64,000 nucleotides of DNA, taken from assembly GCA_013398295.1 (NCBI GenBank), contig VZSF01006833.1, forward strand, positions 702,601-766,600, given 5' to 3'. The DNA comes from Chionis minor. Taxonomy: Eukaryota > Chordata > Aves > Charadriiformes > Chionididae. Under the pieces are notes generated by a model, which saw nothing but the letters and a program-made list of their open reading frames with translations, did no database searches and had not been told where the DNA came from. Within the stretch, counting starts at the first letter, position 1. Each line of letters opens with the position of its first letter. This document shows, in pieces, positions 49,166 through 61,487 of this stretch. The position numbers were made by a program, and so were the translations under genes.

Positions 49166-51114
49166 AAATGCTTTCGCTCACATACTTGTAAGCGGAGCTG
49201 CTGTTCTTTACTGCATTACAATTAGACACATAGATTAAGAGACACCTCTCATGTCATTATATCAAACTCTTCTACAAACGTACAAAGGGATTTTAGAGAC
49301 TGTCATCTTTTCTGCTTACCACTGAATTTTCATGCTCGGTGCAAAATGCAGGAAAAGTGAAAGATACCTTCCCTGTGTTTACCGTGCCCACCAAGAACCA
49401 TTTCAAACCCAAACAAAATAACTTAGCTATGATTTAAGCAGCACAAACTGTTCTCCCACAGGGTTTCTTTTTTTTTTTTTCCCCCCTCTCCCCCCTTCCC
49501 CTCATCTTTCAGTTCACGAGGATAGGGAACATGAAAACTAAATGGATTTATGTTTAAATAATTCATCTTTTCAGGCACATCAAACCAAGTACGAAAGTTC
49601 ATCCACAGGGCTGGTCCGATTTAGCTGATTCCAGTGGTATTTTAAACAGCGTTCTGGAGAGCTAGTCACAAAAGGTTGCGAGGAAATGCTGAACAGCTGG
49701 GTCCACAGAGTTGTTTTGAAACAGTTTGTGTTGAAACTCTACCTATTCGTACCAAAGACAGCTGAGGGGGAGACGTCACCAGCCACCCCAAATCGCCGCT
49801 GTGTTTCGGAGACTCACGCCTGCCCAAGAGGTGCTTTGTGAGCAGGGGGAGCTCTGGCAGATCCCGGGAAGAAGCAAATTACAAAGGCTGAGCATCGTTT
49901 CCCTGCCAAGTGGTAGGAAAACACGCGGCAACATAAAGCATCTTTAGGAGCACAAGTCCCACTAGGTAGACATCCGCCCTAGCTGAGTGGGTCCTACAAG
50001 TCAAGTTACCTTAAAATAAGGTCCCATGGGGACTGGCAGAGTGAAAAGAAGGTAGTAATTCTCCTCCCCTTTAAGCAATGGAGGAAAATAGAGACTTTTT
50101 TTGTATATTTTTAAACACCCTAAGAAGTACAATGGATTTACTCTTGCAAGAAGTCTAACAATAGTCCTCTTTAACCTTTACTACACTGGCACTTCTAGTC
50201 ATGTTTGTTGTGCTAAATAAACCATAGTAAATTCTCACAGCTAAAGAGGAAGAAAAAAATTAATCTAGGGACAGCAATTTTGTTTTCATTTTTTACTCCC
50301 TAAAAAGCCAGAATCTAAACCTTTCAATTCTTAATAGTAGGCGTTTGCTTTAATAACACAAGTGGTCTCTTCTGCACATGGCTACCAACGTGTTAGAAGA
50401 AGAGTCTGCAAAAGCAGACCAAGGCAAAAGGTCTTCCACACAACTAAGATCTGTTCCCCTGATGTACATCAAAATCTTCTCATTGTCCAAACTAAATTAG
50501 AGAAAGCAGCAAAGAAAAATAATTAAATTTCAGAATATAACAACGGTTGACAACAATTTCAGCAATGCTGCTTTGCCTGTGCAGGAAATGGCTGGCTGAA
50601 GTGAAGAAATCACGTTGCCATATGGAAACCTCGAGTAGGTTAGTAACCTGCTACCATACCAGAGATGAATTTTTGCAGTCAGGTTTATATCTTCAAATTC
50701 ACTGAAGTGGGGATTTATTGCAACAAAACTAGAGAGAACCACCGGAGGGATATGTTGGAAGCGGAGCAGGACAAAAAGAAAACAAACACAGAAAATACAA
50801 TATTCTGAGATCTTCAGTGCAACCCTCACTGACTTATTCCAAATGGGTTTGTGTTTCCAGGCTAAGTTAACACGGCTCATAATGCTATAACCTAAATTGC
50901 ACTGAAAAGATTCGGTAAAACATTAAAAGTTTTGCAGAATGTATTTTGGATGAGTTTAATTACAAATAGCTCAAAATACCTTTAAAGAAGTACCATCTTA
51001 ATGACGTGCTTACTCTTGAGGGTAAGTTTTGAGCCCTTTGGCAGAAAGCAGTCTCACTGCGAGCAGGACCCTGATGGCTTAGAGCCGCTGTTGGTGCAGT
51101 GGGAGCCCTCCTTA

Positions 51115-51520
51115 AATGAGGAGCGGCTGAGAGAGTTGGGATTGTTCAGCCTGGAGCAGAGAAGGTTGAGGGGAGACCTTATCACTCTCTACAACTCCCT
51201 GAAAGGAGGTTGTAGCGAGGTGGGGGTCAGTCTCTTCTCCCAAGTAACAAGCGACAGAACAAGAGGAAATGGCCTCACGTTGTGCCAGAGGAGGTTTAGG
51301 TTGGATATTAGGAAAAACTTCTTTACCAAAAGGGTTATCAAGCATTGGAACAGGCTGCCCAGGGAGGGGGTGGAATCACCATCCCTGGAGGTATTTAAAA
51401 GCCGGGTAGACGTGGTGCTGAGGGACATGGTTTAGGGGTGGTTTTGGCAGTGTAGGTTTGTGGTTGGACTCGATGATCTTGAAGGTCTCTTCCAACCCAA
51501 GTGATTCTATGATTCTATGA
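51115..51520 (+). mobile_element. CR1 LINE 3' fragment with an open ORF2 C-terminus
   Basis: This is one of the best preserved CR1 pieces. The ORF2 C-terminal frame runs open from [13 protein letters not shown] through [18 protein letters not shown] to TAG at 51433-51435. The full family A 3' UTR follows, with two terminal gattctatga units. The open frame happens to extend upstream to an ATG at 51001 in unrelated sequence, which makes a 144-codon chimera with no biological meaning. Confidence 0.97.
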
Positions 51521-54500
51521 AAAGCGCCCTTGTTTTAAGTTGCCTGTACTGGGCATCCCATCACAAATTTATGTCCTCATGCTTTGCAGAGTGATAATGT
51601 CCATATACCCACGTAAGCTGCCTGTGGGCAACACAGCCTCTTCCACGTGGCTGATTTTCTCACATTAAGTGGGGAAAATTAAGTGCCTCATAGTCCTCGT
51701 GCACAGAAGCCGCTCTAAAACAAAGCATGCGATATTTTCGGTCTATAACATATACCTGTAAACACACGTATGATGAGAAGTTGTGGGTTAACTGATGCTG
51801 AAAAAGAACCATCACAATACAGTCCACCACTGTAACAACATGCTCATATGTAATGCCTATGAAATCACAAGTTCTGACCTTCGGTGATGTGGAAAACAGT
51901 ATTATTTCCTTTCTTCCTAAGACAAAAACTTGCTGTAACTTTTTCTTTTAATGTTTAAAACTGAAATTGTTCTTACTCTAGCCCAGCTGACAGCATTAGT
52001 TGTGGAGAAGCTCACTTCCAGAGGAAGCGGAATGTAAAAACAAAGTTGCTGTGACCTTAACAATAATCCTGTTTGCATATTACAATACATTTTCCTACTG
52101 TAACAAGGCAAAGTCCCCTGTGTTCCGGTCAGAAAAAGTCATCTTCCAGTAAAAGCATACTGTGATCAATAACATTTTCTTAATATATTATATTATCTCT
52201 CACTGAAACACTTTTTCACTTGGCATTTCAGGCTGCCGAGTAGGGGAAATTCATGACAAAACTCAAGATGGTAAATGAGATACTGCAAATTAATTCCATC
52301 CAAGAGCAATCTTTTCGTTTGTGAACAATTTGACAAGCCTGTGTCGTCTGACTTCAGCAGAAGCTTTCTCAGCTTTCAAATATACATGAAACAGAAGAAT
52401 CTGCTCCACTACCATACCAATCCTCACTTCAGCCTGCACAATTTTGTGTTGAAATACATTATAGTTTCAACAACTGACTTGTAGACCAGAATTGGTGGGG
52501 CGTACTTTAAATATTAGTTTAGGAAACAGACTCGGAAGTCTGCAGTGTCAATTGTGAAATCCTATTTTCGAGTCAGAGCCCGGAGCATGGCCGAGCGCAG
52601 GAATCCTGCGCTTCGGGAGCTGTTTTGCCACCAAGTCACCTGCGATCTGACCCTGGAAAGGTCTGAGCGGTGAAAAAGCCAGCTGAAGGATCGCAGTTTG
52701 GTATCGCCGAAGTTCAGAGAGAGCTTTGCCACAATGGGCATTACGGCAAAGCACTGCTCTAGTCACATGCCTAAAATGACTTTGGCTATGATGAGTAGTA
52801 GCTTTATTCCCTTCCTTGGAGCTAATGTCCTTCTGCACGTCAAAACGGTGACCTGGTGGCACACAGCCAGCAGCGGAACCCGTGCTCCTCACCCGCCACG
52901 TGAAAGCCCATCATCATGTATAGCACAAGCAGCTGCAGATCCAGCTGCATTACTGGGAGTAACTGGCATTCGGAGGGGTCCAGAAAGCCCATGATCCTGC
53001 AAAAAGGCTTGGGTGTGTGCAGGATGTTGTCAGCAGGGTTACTTACGCGCACCCGGTCTCAGCAAGATTAGGTGCAGAATCACTACTGGATTAATATTTC
53101 AGCATAAGGAAGAAGGGGCAGGCAGCTGTTGAATGCTCACGCTGGAGTGATGCTCTCCCTATGAATTCTCTAGCAGGAGCGTGTAAAGGCTGTACCCATA
53201 CCCTGAAGAGCTTACCATCCAACACCCCAATTAAAGAGATACTGAAGTATGTACCCTGTTTTAAGCTCATGGGACAGGCTCGTTGACTAATTGTATTCCT
53301 ACAGTGAAGGATGCGCTCCGTTTCTCTACTTAATCAAGACTCACGTTGACAACAACGTAAAAGAAGTGGGAGAAAGCGGATGAAAATTCAATTTACATCT
53401 GCAAATCCCAGCCCCTCGTGAGATCAGAAAACATGTAAAGGGCCAAACAACTCATCTCCCTAAGAAGTCATTCATAAAAGATAAACAACCTTTTTAATTG
53501 TGGAAGAAATGCATGCACAGTACTCAGCTGACAGAATAAATCCAAGAATCAGCAGGTACATTCATGAGAGAGAAGGGGCAAAAATAACATCAGCCCCACT
53601 GATAAGCAAGAGCACAGAGGACATAAGCAAACTGGATGAGAAGGACAAAATAATCAAGGTTTTGAAGGACAGGACAAAGTTTGTGGGGGGGTTTTGTGGT
53701 CTTTTTTTTTTTTTAAAGAAAATAAATGAGGCAGCAAGTCTTTCTTCATGTAAATGAGCACTTACAAAACAGCCTTTCTAGGTGAATAATTTCTTTTACG
53801 ATTAATAAAATCTGCAATCTGAGTAACAACGTTCTGATGACTTTTCGCCATTTGCAATTATCGCTCATCCCAGCACCAAAACCTCATTATTATTAAAGCT
53901 GACAAAAAAAAAAAAACTTAACTGCTTCTATGAAAGGACTTAATTTTTAAAAGAACCCCAACTTTCTAAGCTTTGTTTCTACATCCAAATCTTGAATGTG
54001 AAAAATGAGGCCATTCTAGCAACCCTTGTGTATGTCTCCTTCAATTTCCAACAAGTAATTTGGATAAAAGCAGCTAATTTGTATGGTAACATAACACATT
54101 ACAAAGGCATACTTCTTTGGTTTTAAAAGCAACCTACTAGGAGTTTGGAGTTAACATAACCCTGTATAACTACAAGCATGTAGTTTTTACTATAAACATA
54201 CCTTTTTGGTTTGGTTTTTTGGTGTTTTTTTTGTTTGGGGTTTGGGGTTTTTTGGGGTTTTTCTTACATTTTTTATTGCAGTTTTCTCTCAAGGAACTAA
54301 ACGCATTTAACAGTTACTGTAGGACACTCTCGTGAATAAGAGCATAACCTCCATTTTAATGGCACAGAAGCTGAGGCACAACGATTACAAAGGTGGCTCT
54401 GGCAGAGCAACCAGGAACAGGAACCATATCCGAACTCAGAGCTCCGCGAGTAAATCCAGGCCTCCTGACGTGTCATCTATAGGCAGAAAAGAACATAGCT

Positions 54501-54539
54501 ACTTTTGTGTTGATGCCTACAGAGATGTTAGTATGGAGG
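51521..54539. other. non-coding stretch
   Basis: No gene is supported. The interval 52560-52870 is GC-richer and holds overlapping open frames on both strands without recognised domains. The frame 53500-53757 (+) begins in lysine/glutamate-rich sequence but runs into a poly(T) tract. A G/T tract lies at 54205-54265. Confidence 0.5.
54205..54265 (+). repeat. G/T-rich tract with three GGGG runs
   Basis: The tract is T-runs alternating with GG and GGGG. Three GGGG runs at 54237-54240, 54244-54247 and 54254-54257, with a shorter GG upstream, could form a two- or three-tier quadruplex. It is otherwise low complexity. Confidence 0.7.
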
Positions 54540-55374
54540 AAAGGGATGTCATCCAGAGGGACCTGGACGGGCCTGAGAGATGGGCACGTGCCAACCTCAT
54601 GAAGTTCAACAAGGCCAAGTGCAAGGTCCTGCACATGGGTCAGGGCAATTCCATGTACAAATACAGGTTGGGCGGAGAATGGCTGGAGAGCAGCGCTGAG
54701 GAGAGGGACTTGGGGGTGTTGGTGGATGAGGAGCTCAACATGAGCCGGCACCGTGCGCCCACAGCCCAGAAACCCCCCCACATCCTGGGCTGCATCCCCA
54801 CAGCGTGGGCAGCAGGGACAGGGAGGGGATTCTGTCCCTCTGCTCTCATTGAGACCCCACCTGGAATACTCTGTCCAGCTCTGGAGCCCCCAACACAAGA
54901 AGGATGTGGACCTGTTGGAGCGGGTCCAGAGTAGAGCCACAAAGATGATCAGAGGGCTGGAGCCCCTCCACTGTGAGGACAGACTGGGAGAGGTGGGGTT
55001 GTTCAGCCTGGAGAAGAGAAGGCTCTGGGGAGACGTCACAGCAGCCTTCCCGTATCTGAAAGGGGCCGACAAGAAAGTTGGAGAGGGACTTTTGACAAGG
55101 TCATGTAGTGATAGGACAAGGGGTAATGGCTTCAAGCTGGAAGAGGGGAGATTTAGGTTAGATCTCAGGAAGAAATTCTTCACCATGAGGGCAGTGAGAC
55201 ACTGGAACAGGTTGTCCAGAGAAGTTGTGGATGCTCCATCCCTGCTCAAGGCCAGGTTGGATGGGGCTTTGAGCAATCTGGTCTAGTAGGAGGTGTCCCT
55301 GTCCATGGCAGGGGGGCTGGAACTAGATGATCTTTAAGGTCCCTTCCAAACTAAACCGTTCTATGATTCTATGA
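54540..55374 (+). mobile_element. CR1 LINE, longest copy in the window (about 835 bp)
   Basis: This family C CR1 extends from the late reverse-transcriptase region to the 3' end. Readable blocks, in order, are [48 protein letters not shown], then after a frame change PHLEYSVQLWSPQHKKD, LLERVQSRATKMIRGLE, LFSLEKRRLWGDV and HWNRLSREVVDAPSL, to a stop at about 55286. The UTR ends ctatgattctatga. The frame break lies between about 54795 and 54860, where the sequence is shortened and altered relative to other CR1s. It is not a functional copy. Confidence 0.97.
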
Positions 55375-55724
55375 GTGTTGCCTGTGCCTCACTCCACCCT
55401 TGCTCCCTGACGTAACAGCACAGCAAAATCAGAGAGCCCTGTTAAAAAAAAACAAAACACCACACCACAGATGCTATTAAATGGACTCAAAGACAAAAAA
55501 AATACTTCTTGATGCGTAACTGCTTGACAAACATTGATCCAAGCTCTTTATAAACACAGGTCTCCAGTTTGGCATGATTTAGTGGACGGTTAAGGGTCTG
55601 GAGCACACAGTAAGCCAGCCAAACTCTTCTGGGGCATGCTGAAAAAGCGGAAGAAGCAACCAGCACAAGCTGCAACAAAGGAAAATCTGGTAAGAGTTAG
55701 GCAAGAAGAATTCAGAGTGGGTGC

Positions 55725-55908
55725 TTAACCCATGGAACAGCTGCCCAGGGAGGCTGCAGAGCCCCCATCCTTGAGGGTATTAAAGGACCTGCCTGCACAT
55801 AGACATGGCCCTGAAAAACCCGCTTTACCTCTGCAGTTGGCCTGCTTTGAGCAGGAGGGTGGATGAGATGACCTGCTGAGGTCTTCTACAAACTGACTTA
55901 TTCTATGA
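55725..55908 (+). mobile_element. old CR1 LINE 3' fragment
   Basis: It is recognisable by 'ggaacagctgcccagggaggctgcagagcccccatcc', 'gagcaggagggtggatgagatgacctgctgaggtc' and a terminal ttctatgaat. It has more substitutions than its neighbours and no open frame. It starts 350 bp after the end of the CR1 at 54540 in the same orientation but belongs to another family, so this is not an internal duplication. Confidence 0.85.
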
Positions 55909-58051
55909 ATATCGTACACCAAAGACAAGTGAGGTTATTCCTCAGTTTCCCTGCTGCATCCCAAAGCTTATCGCAAATTCATACCGAAAGTGTGACCTTG
56001 AACTTCTGTGACTAATTTTTTCTAGTTCACGTAGCTTGCTCCTTCTCCTGAAAAGGCTGAAATAGAACAAACCCAAATCTTTGTTTCCACCCACCTAAAA
56101 ATGACAAAAATGAAAAGGAGAACGCAATCATTCTCTTCCGGCACCTAAACATACTTGGTCATTTGAGGTCTCGCTTTGAGTTTACATACCCTGACCCTCT
56201 CTCCTTCCCAGAAATACTCCAAAAAGCAATCACTCTGCTGTGTGGAGAGACCCACGGTTATTAAAATAACTGCATCACAGAAACAGCTCTCAACTTCATT
56301 TCAAATTCCTCCTCCCCACCCGCACGTTCATAAGAGGTGCTGCATATGGTGAAAACTAATTCAGTTTGAACCAGAAAAAACCGGGGTTAAGTACTTCCCC
56401 AGTTGGAATACAAAAATTGCAACCACACGTGATTGTTAAGATATACAGGGCTAGAGTCAACATGCATAAACACTTTTTATATCCTTCAGAAAAAGTGAGT
56501 TAAAAGGCCTTTTAGGGGAACAGCTAGGAATATCTAAAAATGGGTAAGACAAACATGGGTGCAACTCCTACATGCAGGTCATTCCCAGAAGGAGTCAAAG
56601 TCTGTCCTGGAATCCAAGCCCCTTTCAAACAACTTCTCATCAGTAACAGAAGCCTTCAGGAGGAAGCCTGGACACAACCAGCTTCTCATTTCCAAATCAA
56701 TTTTTTTTTTTCTTTTGTTACAACCCGATCATAGCCATGGTGGCAGAAACATCCACAGGCATGCCATAACAGAATAACCTTGCAATAATTTGATATTCAG
56801 CCTAAGACTACCCTCAGCATTTCACGTTGACGTGAACTAGGCGATGCTGCAACTTATCACAAACCAGATTTGCTAGACATTCCCCACCACAGAAAGTGAA
56901 TTAAACTGTCACTCATCACGGTATGAGTTGCTCTGGTGTAACTACTTCTTTATGAGTTGGACAACACTTCTCTGAATTAAAAACAAAACACTATGCTGCG
57001 AGTTAAAGTCTTCATCTTTATTTCAGTACATTTTCTTTTCCCCTCCGCTCCTCTTACCTATTTTTTTCTGCTCAACTATTTTTCCCCCTGCCTGAGTATG
57101 TTGAACCCTCTCTGCTCCACTTACCTGCTCAGTGCTTTCTTTTGCTCTCCTCCTTGGTAGGTAGAAACCAAGAAACTTAAACGTGAGCCCCAGCCACCCT
57201 GGCCAAACTATTAATTATGATCATAGTGCTGAACTACTGACGCCCTCTCGGTCCTTTCCCTAGTCCACTTACAAGTGAACGAGACAGCAAAGCTTGCAGG
57301 AGCACATCTCCCTTCCCCAAGGACCATCTGACCCGTGTGTCAAGCTAAAGCTGAGACTGTGTTCCTGAGCGTCCATTCCCTGGCATATCTCCCAACATAC
57401 AGACTCTGTTAAAATACAGGAAAAGCAGATACGTTATTCATCGTGAGGGCTACTAAAAAAAATAAATTTAAATTTGGGGAATATTTGATTTAACTACAAT
57501 TACAGTTGTTGGTACCTGCAATTTGCAGCATTAAACACACATGCAGGGACAAACGTAAAGGAGGAATATAAAATAAAAGCGTTACTCATAATTCAGACTC
57601 AATTTCCAGCAACAGTTTCATATGCGTATTATTATATACACTATTTATGACTGTGTACCAGCAGCACAGAAAAAAACAGATTAAATACATTCTCCCATAC
57701 ACACTTGTACACATCCAAGCATAAATACAATTTGCTATTTTACTACGAACATACTAATGATAGGAATTGGAAAAGATTTTGAAGTTATCAAAGCTACGCT
57801 GAAAGCTTTAAACTAGTTGCTCAGGGAAATACACCCATTTCCATGAGCTGGAAATGGGCCTTCACTGTTTCCAAAATGTAGTTCAAACTCATTTTTGGGA
57901 AAAGGCTGACAGAAAGATTACCATCAAGATGCGTTGGGAATACTGAGGTGTTCAATAAGGAAGCCTCTAAAGGAACAGCACGCACTGGAAATAAGGATTG
58001 CACAACAGTGTGTGAGAAAGATTAAACAGATTAAAAACAGGGAAAAAAGAA
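55909..58051. other. non-coding stretch
   Basis: No gene is supported. On the minus strand, acceptor-like 'ttctatttcagccttttcag' near 56056 and a donor-like gtaagt near 57124 were examined. Neither is in phase with, or linked to, the gene further right. Poly(T) lies at 56701-56711. Confidence 0.5.
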
Positions 58052-58638
58052 AATAGGACTTGGTGGTCTCAGCAGACAGCAAGGAGAACTTGAGCCAGCG
58101 ATACGGCCCTTGCAACAAAGGCCAAGCGCATCCATTCTGGGCTGCGTTAGCAAGAGCACTGCCAGCAGGTCCAGAAAAATTATCCTTCCCTTTCATGCAG
58201 GACTTTTGAGCCCTCCAGAACAAGAAGGCTTTGATATACTGGAGCCAGTCCAATGGAGGATATTGGTGGCCAGAACAGAGGCTGAGCTCCTACAACCTCA
58301 TTGTCTTTTCCAGTTCCCCAACAGGAAGGTGCAGAGATGACAGAACGAGCTTATTGTTGGAAGGTGCAGAGATATGACAAGAAGAAAGAAGCTGCAACAA
58401 TGGAAATTCAGATTATAGATGAGGAAAATATCCTTCTTGAGGTGGCAAAAGATGGCAACAGGAGCCCAGTGAAGTTGTCTGCATCCCGGATGCAGGAGTC
58501 TGCATCCCTGGAGATATTCAACACTCAAGTGGACATGGCCCTCTGCAACCCAGTCTAGGCAACCTTGTTCAGAGCAGGAGGCTGGACTAGATGATCTCTA
58601 ACATGTGCCTTCCAGCCTGAAATATCCCATGATTCTAC
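58052..58638 (+). mobile_element. old CR1 LINE fragment with ORF2 remnants
   Basis: Nearly 590 bp of strongly decayed CR1. Remnants of the ORF2 C-terminal part are visible: a degraded form of the 'gcccttgcaacaaaggcc...attctgggctgcgttag' block, 'gccagcaggtccag', and 'tgcatccctggagatattc'. The tail is 'caggaggctggactagatgatctc'. Multiple stops and indels mark it as one of the oldest copies here. Confidence 0.85.
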
Positions 58639-59515
58639 ATATCTGGTTGGGAGAAGCCAGAAAGCTGGTCGAAGGAGGCCAAGAGGACAAGAAAGCTCTC
58701 AAACAGCACCAAAGGCCAGGATTAGCCCCATGAAAAAACCACAGAGAGGATTACAAAAACAAGCTAGAAAAGTGGTGAGGCAAGAGAAGTAGCAGGTTGA
58801 AAGAGAAGGTGGAAGCAGAGGATCAAGACTGATGGAGATGGGGATAAAAAAAAAAAGGAAACCCAAATCTGTGTCCACTAAATTACACGTTCCTCCAGTA
58901 GCTGGGAGGTGAAAAAACCCGTAAGAGTCATTCAGTGATGAAGTCACATATTTTAAGTTCCTACTCTGATGCGCATAGTAGAAATGGGTAAGAGAAAGAA
59001 TCAATTTTTTGTTTCCCCTCCCCACACCCTCAAGAAACCAAGCAACCTTTGATCTCCCTTTTCCCAATATTTAAACTTGCAAATCTTGCAAACTTCACAG
59101 ATATTTATAACCATGTACACCCATTATGAAGAATGTTTCGGTTGTAATACGAAAATACATGCACTTTGGCCAGATTAAAACTCAAAACGTTCACTACACC
59201 CAAGTAAGCATCTTAAAGCTTTTTACAATTTTCTAAGATATAGGCCTATTAGTCTGTAGACATACAGACTTCGCTCCCTCTTGGAGCTATACCACCAAAT
59301 TGAAATACTCGTGATCAAGTTTACAGCATTAGCATTCATCCTACTATGTTATTTTTCTACTGTGACACAGATGATCAGTCGCGTATGCTGCAATAGGGAC
59401 TTGCTGCAGTCACTGAAAGGGAAAGCACAGCCCAAATTGCCTTTGAGCAAATAAGAGAACATGAAAGAAAAAAAGAAAAAAAACCCACAAAAAGAACAGG
59501 TATCTGCACACTTAC
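58639..59515. other. non-coding sequence downstream of the last recognised exon
   Basis: I cannot place a further exon of the minus-strand gene here with confidence. The frame of the exon 59516-59622 stays open past its donor for 25 codons. These end at an AG preceded by a long pyrimidine tract (59443-59500), and then comes a further 21-codon stretch to a TGA at about 59375. This could be a very short (75 nt) intron plus terminal exon, or simply read-through. Confidence 0.4.
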
Positions 59516-59622
59516 CCTGTGATATCCAGAATCTGTATCAAAATCAGCCTCAGGTGTAAGAGTCAGTAAACAGGACAGCAATCCCTTGCATTTAGCAGGA
59601 GGTTTCTGGGAAGCCAGATTAC
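59516..59622 (-). CDS. coding exon (107 nt) of an unidentified minus-strand gene
   Basis: This is the last exon I can place in transcription order. A good acceptor on the minus strand (ctctcttcaactccttctag) precedes two bases that complete a glycine codon split with the exon at 61169. Then come 35 open codons ending PEADFDTDSGYHR at a near-consensus donor (CAGG|gtaagtg). The other two frames contain stops. The reading is rich in K, P, D and S at its ends with a short leucine-rich middle (KGLLSCLLTLT). I see no recognised domain, and the protein family is unknown to me. Intron to the previous exon: 1,546 nt, containing the CR1 at 60484. Confidence 0.68.
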
Positions 59623-60483
59623 CTAGAAGGAGTTGAAGAGAGTTATTTTAATACATGAAGATGAAGTCACCTAGGCTTAATCAGAATAGGCTTCAACTGA
59701 GCCAAAGCACAAGAAAAAACACAGCTGCACAATGGGAGATGTTACATGCCACCATGATCGGCATGAAGAATTTAATCCCCTGAAGGTGACAGAAATTTGT
59801 TAGGAGAGTTGGATGCTGGTAGATACTTGGGGTTTAGCAAAGAACACCTAATACGCAAGATAACACAGTGTTAACCCTCTAATCAAGGACACAGAAGAGA
59901 CCAGAAAGAGCATGATATTTTGCTTAATTAGTTCCTATCAAAGAGAGGACTAGTTCAAGCACTTGCAAAACACGGCAATCCCAGATTATTTAAAAGTTTA
60001 ATAGCATTCTAGATTCTTTGGTAACATGGGATTTGCCCGTGAAACAAAAATAATCCCTAGAGATAAATCTAAAGAAATATATCTCATGTTAATGCCCAGA
60101 GTAAAACGACTATTCATTAAAGCAAAGCAGTTTTATACCTATGCTCTCCAACTCAGATGTAATATATATGAAAGCAATCTTTATGACAGGAAGTGGCATG
60201 TAATCCTGCAAGAATGAACTGCTGTCATTATCTGCAAATCAATACAATTTTTTTTAAGTGGATATAACAGTACCTATTGATTTCACAGTTTTGGCACCAG
60301 AGTTTCAGTTTCTACAAAGAAGATTCTTAAAATGACAGAAGTGCTGCGTGCAAGTAAGTAAGTTGATACAAACTCATTTGAAGTTTACAGTGCACTTGGA
60401 CAACGCAATCAGGGCATCCCTCCCATTACCTCAGCTTAAGCTTTTTTAATTTTATATAAACTTTGTTTTGTGTAATTATAATA

Positions 60484-60790
60484 ATCATAGAATGTTAGGG
60501 GTTGGAAGGGACCTCTGGAGATCATCTGGTCCAACGCCCCTGCCAGAGCAGGTCCACCTACAGCAGGTTGCACAGGATGGCGTCCAGGTGGGTTTGGAAT
60601 GTCTCCAGAGTCAGAGACTCCTCCACCTCTCTGGGCAGCCTGTGCCAGTGCTCTGCCACCCTCAAAGTCAAGAAGTTCCTCCTCATGTTCAAACGGAACT
60701 TCCTGTATTCCATTTTATACCCATTGCCCCTTGTCCTACCACTGGGCACCACTGAAAAAAGCCTGGCCCCCTCCTCCTGGCACCCTCCCT
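60484..60790 (-). mobile_element. CR1 LINE 3' fragment inside an intron, flanked by a 10-nt repeat
   Basis: A family B CR1 lies on the minus strand, with its tail at the left (atcatagaatgttagg) and the ORF2 C-terminal frame open for 64 codons (ends at 60558). The 10-mer taatcataga occurs at 60482-60491 and again at 60790-60799. It could be a target-site duplication, but the left copy overlaps the CR1 terminal repeat, so shared microhomology is equally possible. It sits in the intron between exons 61169-61256 and 59516-59622, in the same orientation as the gene. Confidence 0.96.
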
Positions 60791-61168
60791 AATCATAGAG
60801 TAACACCTTCACTGATCCTACCTGCAAGCTGTAGGAAGTTTACTATGCAGAACACCTCCTTGGAAGATACCTCCCTGTCCTGCTAGCATGTTATTACAGA
60901 GTATTCATATGACTTTCACTATGTTTGAATAGTCTGACCAAATAATTTCCCTTGTGAAAGTCTAAAACTGGCTTAGCACGCAAAAGCTTCAGTCCAAAGA
61001 GGTGTGATGAAGGCAAGGACGGTAAAGGAACAGGAAGCAGCAGCACATGGAAGAACTAATTGACTTATCCAAGGTCACTTGATGGATCGGTCAAGCAATA
61101 AACTCCATTGGGTCATGCTCTATTTCTTTTAGAGAGTTTAATAAAAGCGGTAAAATCTTACTATGTAC

Positions 61169-61256
61169 CTGCAAATGAAGCATAGAGCAACTTTGGCTTG
61201 ACTAGCTGATCAAATGGCTCATGCTGATTCAATGAGTGATCTGCAATGAGAGTTGC
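61169..61256 (-). CDS. coding exon (88 nt) of an unidentified minus-strand gene
   Basis: On the minus strand the acceptor 'catcttgccttgcag' is followed by 29 codons in phase 0 plus one G, then the donor TTTGCAG|gtacat. Only one frame is open. It reads from ATLIADHSLNQHEPFDQ to KLLYASFA. The trailing G joins the leading GT of exon 59516-59622 to make glycine, so phases agree without adjustment. Size and intron lengths (1.4-1.5 kb) are ordinary for birds. I do not recognise the product. Taken with the next exon this is the strongest coding evidence in the window. Confidence 0.72.
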
Positions 61257-61487
61257 CTGCAAGGCAAGATGTACCATCACACAGAGGAAGGGGAAAAAAG
61301 ATCAGACCACTATAAGAAAAGTTTAAAGGGATGGGATTAGGGCCAGCTGACATCCCAAAATTAATCTCATAAAGCAAACAGACAAAACATTTACAATTTT
61401 TAGTCCTTACTTCACACAGAAAAACACCAGAGCCCTGCCTAACCACCAGCCAGCCGCAGGTTAGTTTCTTGAAAACATCAAGATTAG

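Larger units (their letters stand above)
43883..51114. other. long non-coding stretch with one candidate minus-strand exon
   Basis: No gene is firmly supported over 7.2 kb. Contents: an A/G-rich run (45938-45995), an unidentified GC-richer segment (46616-46925) containing the small inverted repeat accaca-gcgt-tgtggt, a possible exon (47509-47631) and a CpG-rich patch (48730-49165). The CpG patch carries a CCAAT-like motif near 48864 and a 90-codon ATG frame at 48895-49167. Confidence 0.5.

Noticed and set aside
51001..51435. 144-codon ATG open frame
   Set aside because: From about codon 38 it is CR1 ORF2. The upstream ATG lies in flanking DNA.
52232..52270. 39-nt segment with TTTCAG acceptor and gtaaat donor on the plus strand
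   Set aside because: Too short to judge, average splice signals, no neighbouring exon.
53500..53757. 85-codon frame with a charged, protein-like start
   Set aside because: It runs into a poly(T)/A-rich tract, giving a phenylalanine run. No splice or family evidence.
54473..55276. 267-codon open frame on the minus strand, the longest in the window
   Set aside because: It is the antisense of the CR1 at 54540-55374. Long antisense frames in CR1 arise from its codon composition.
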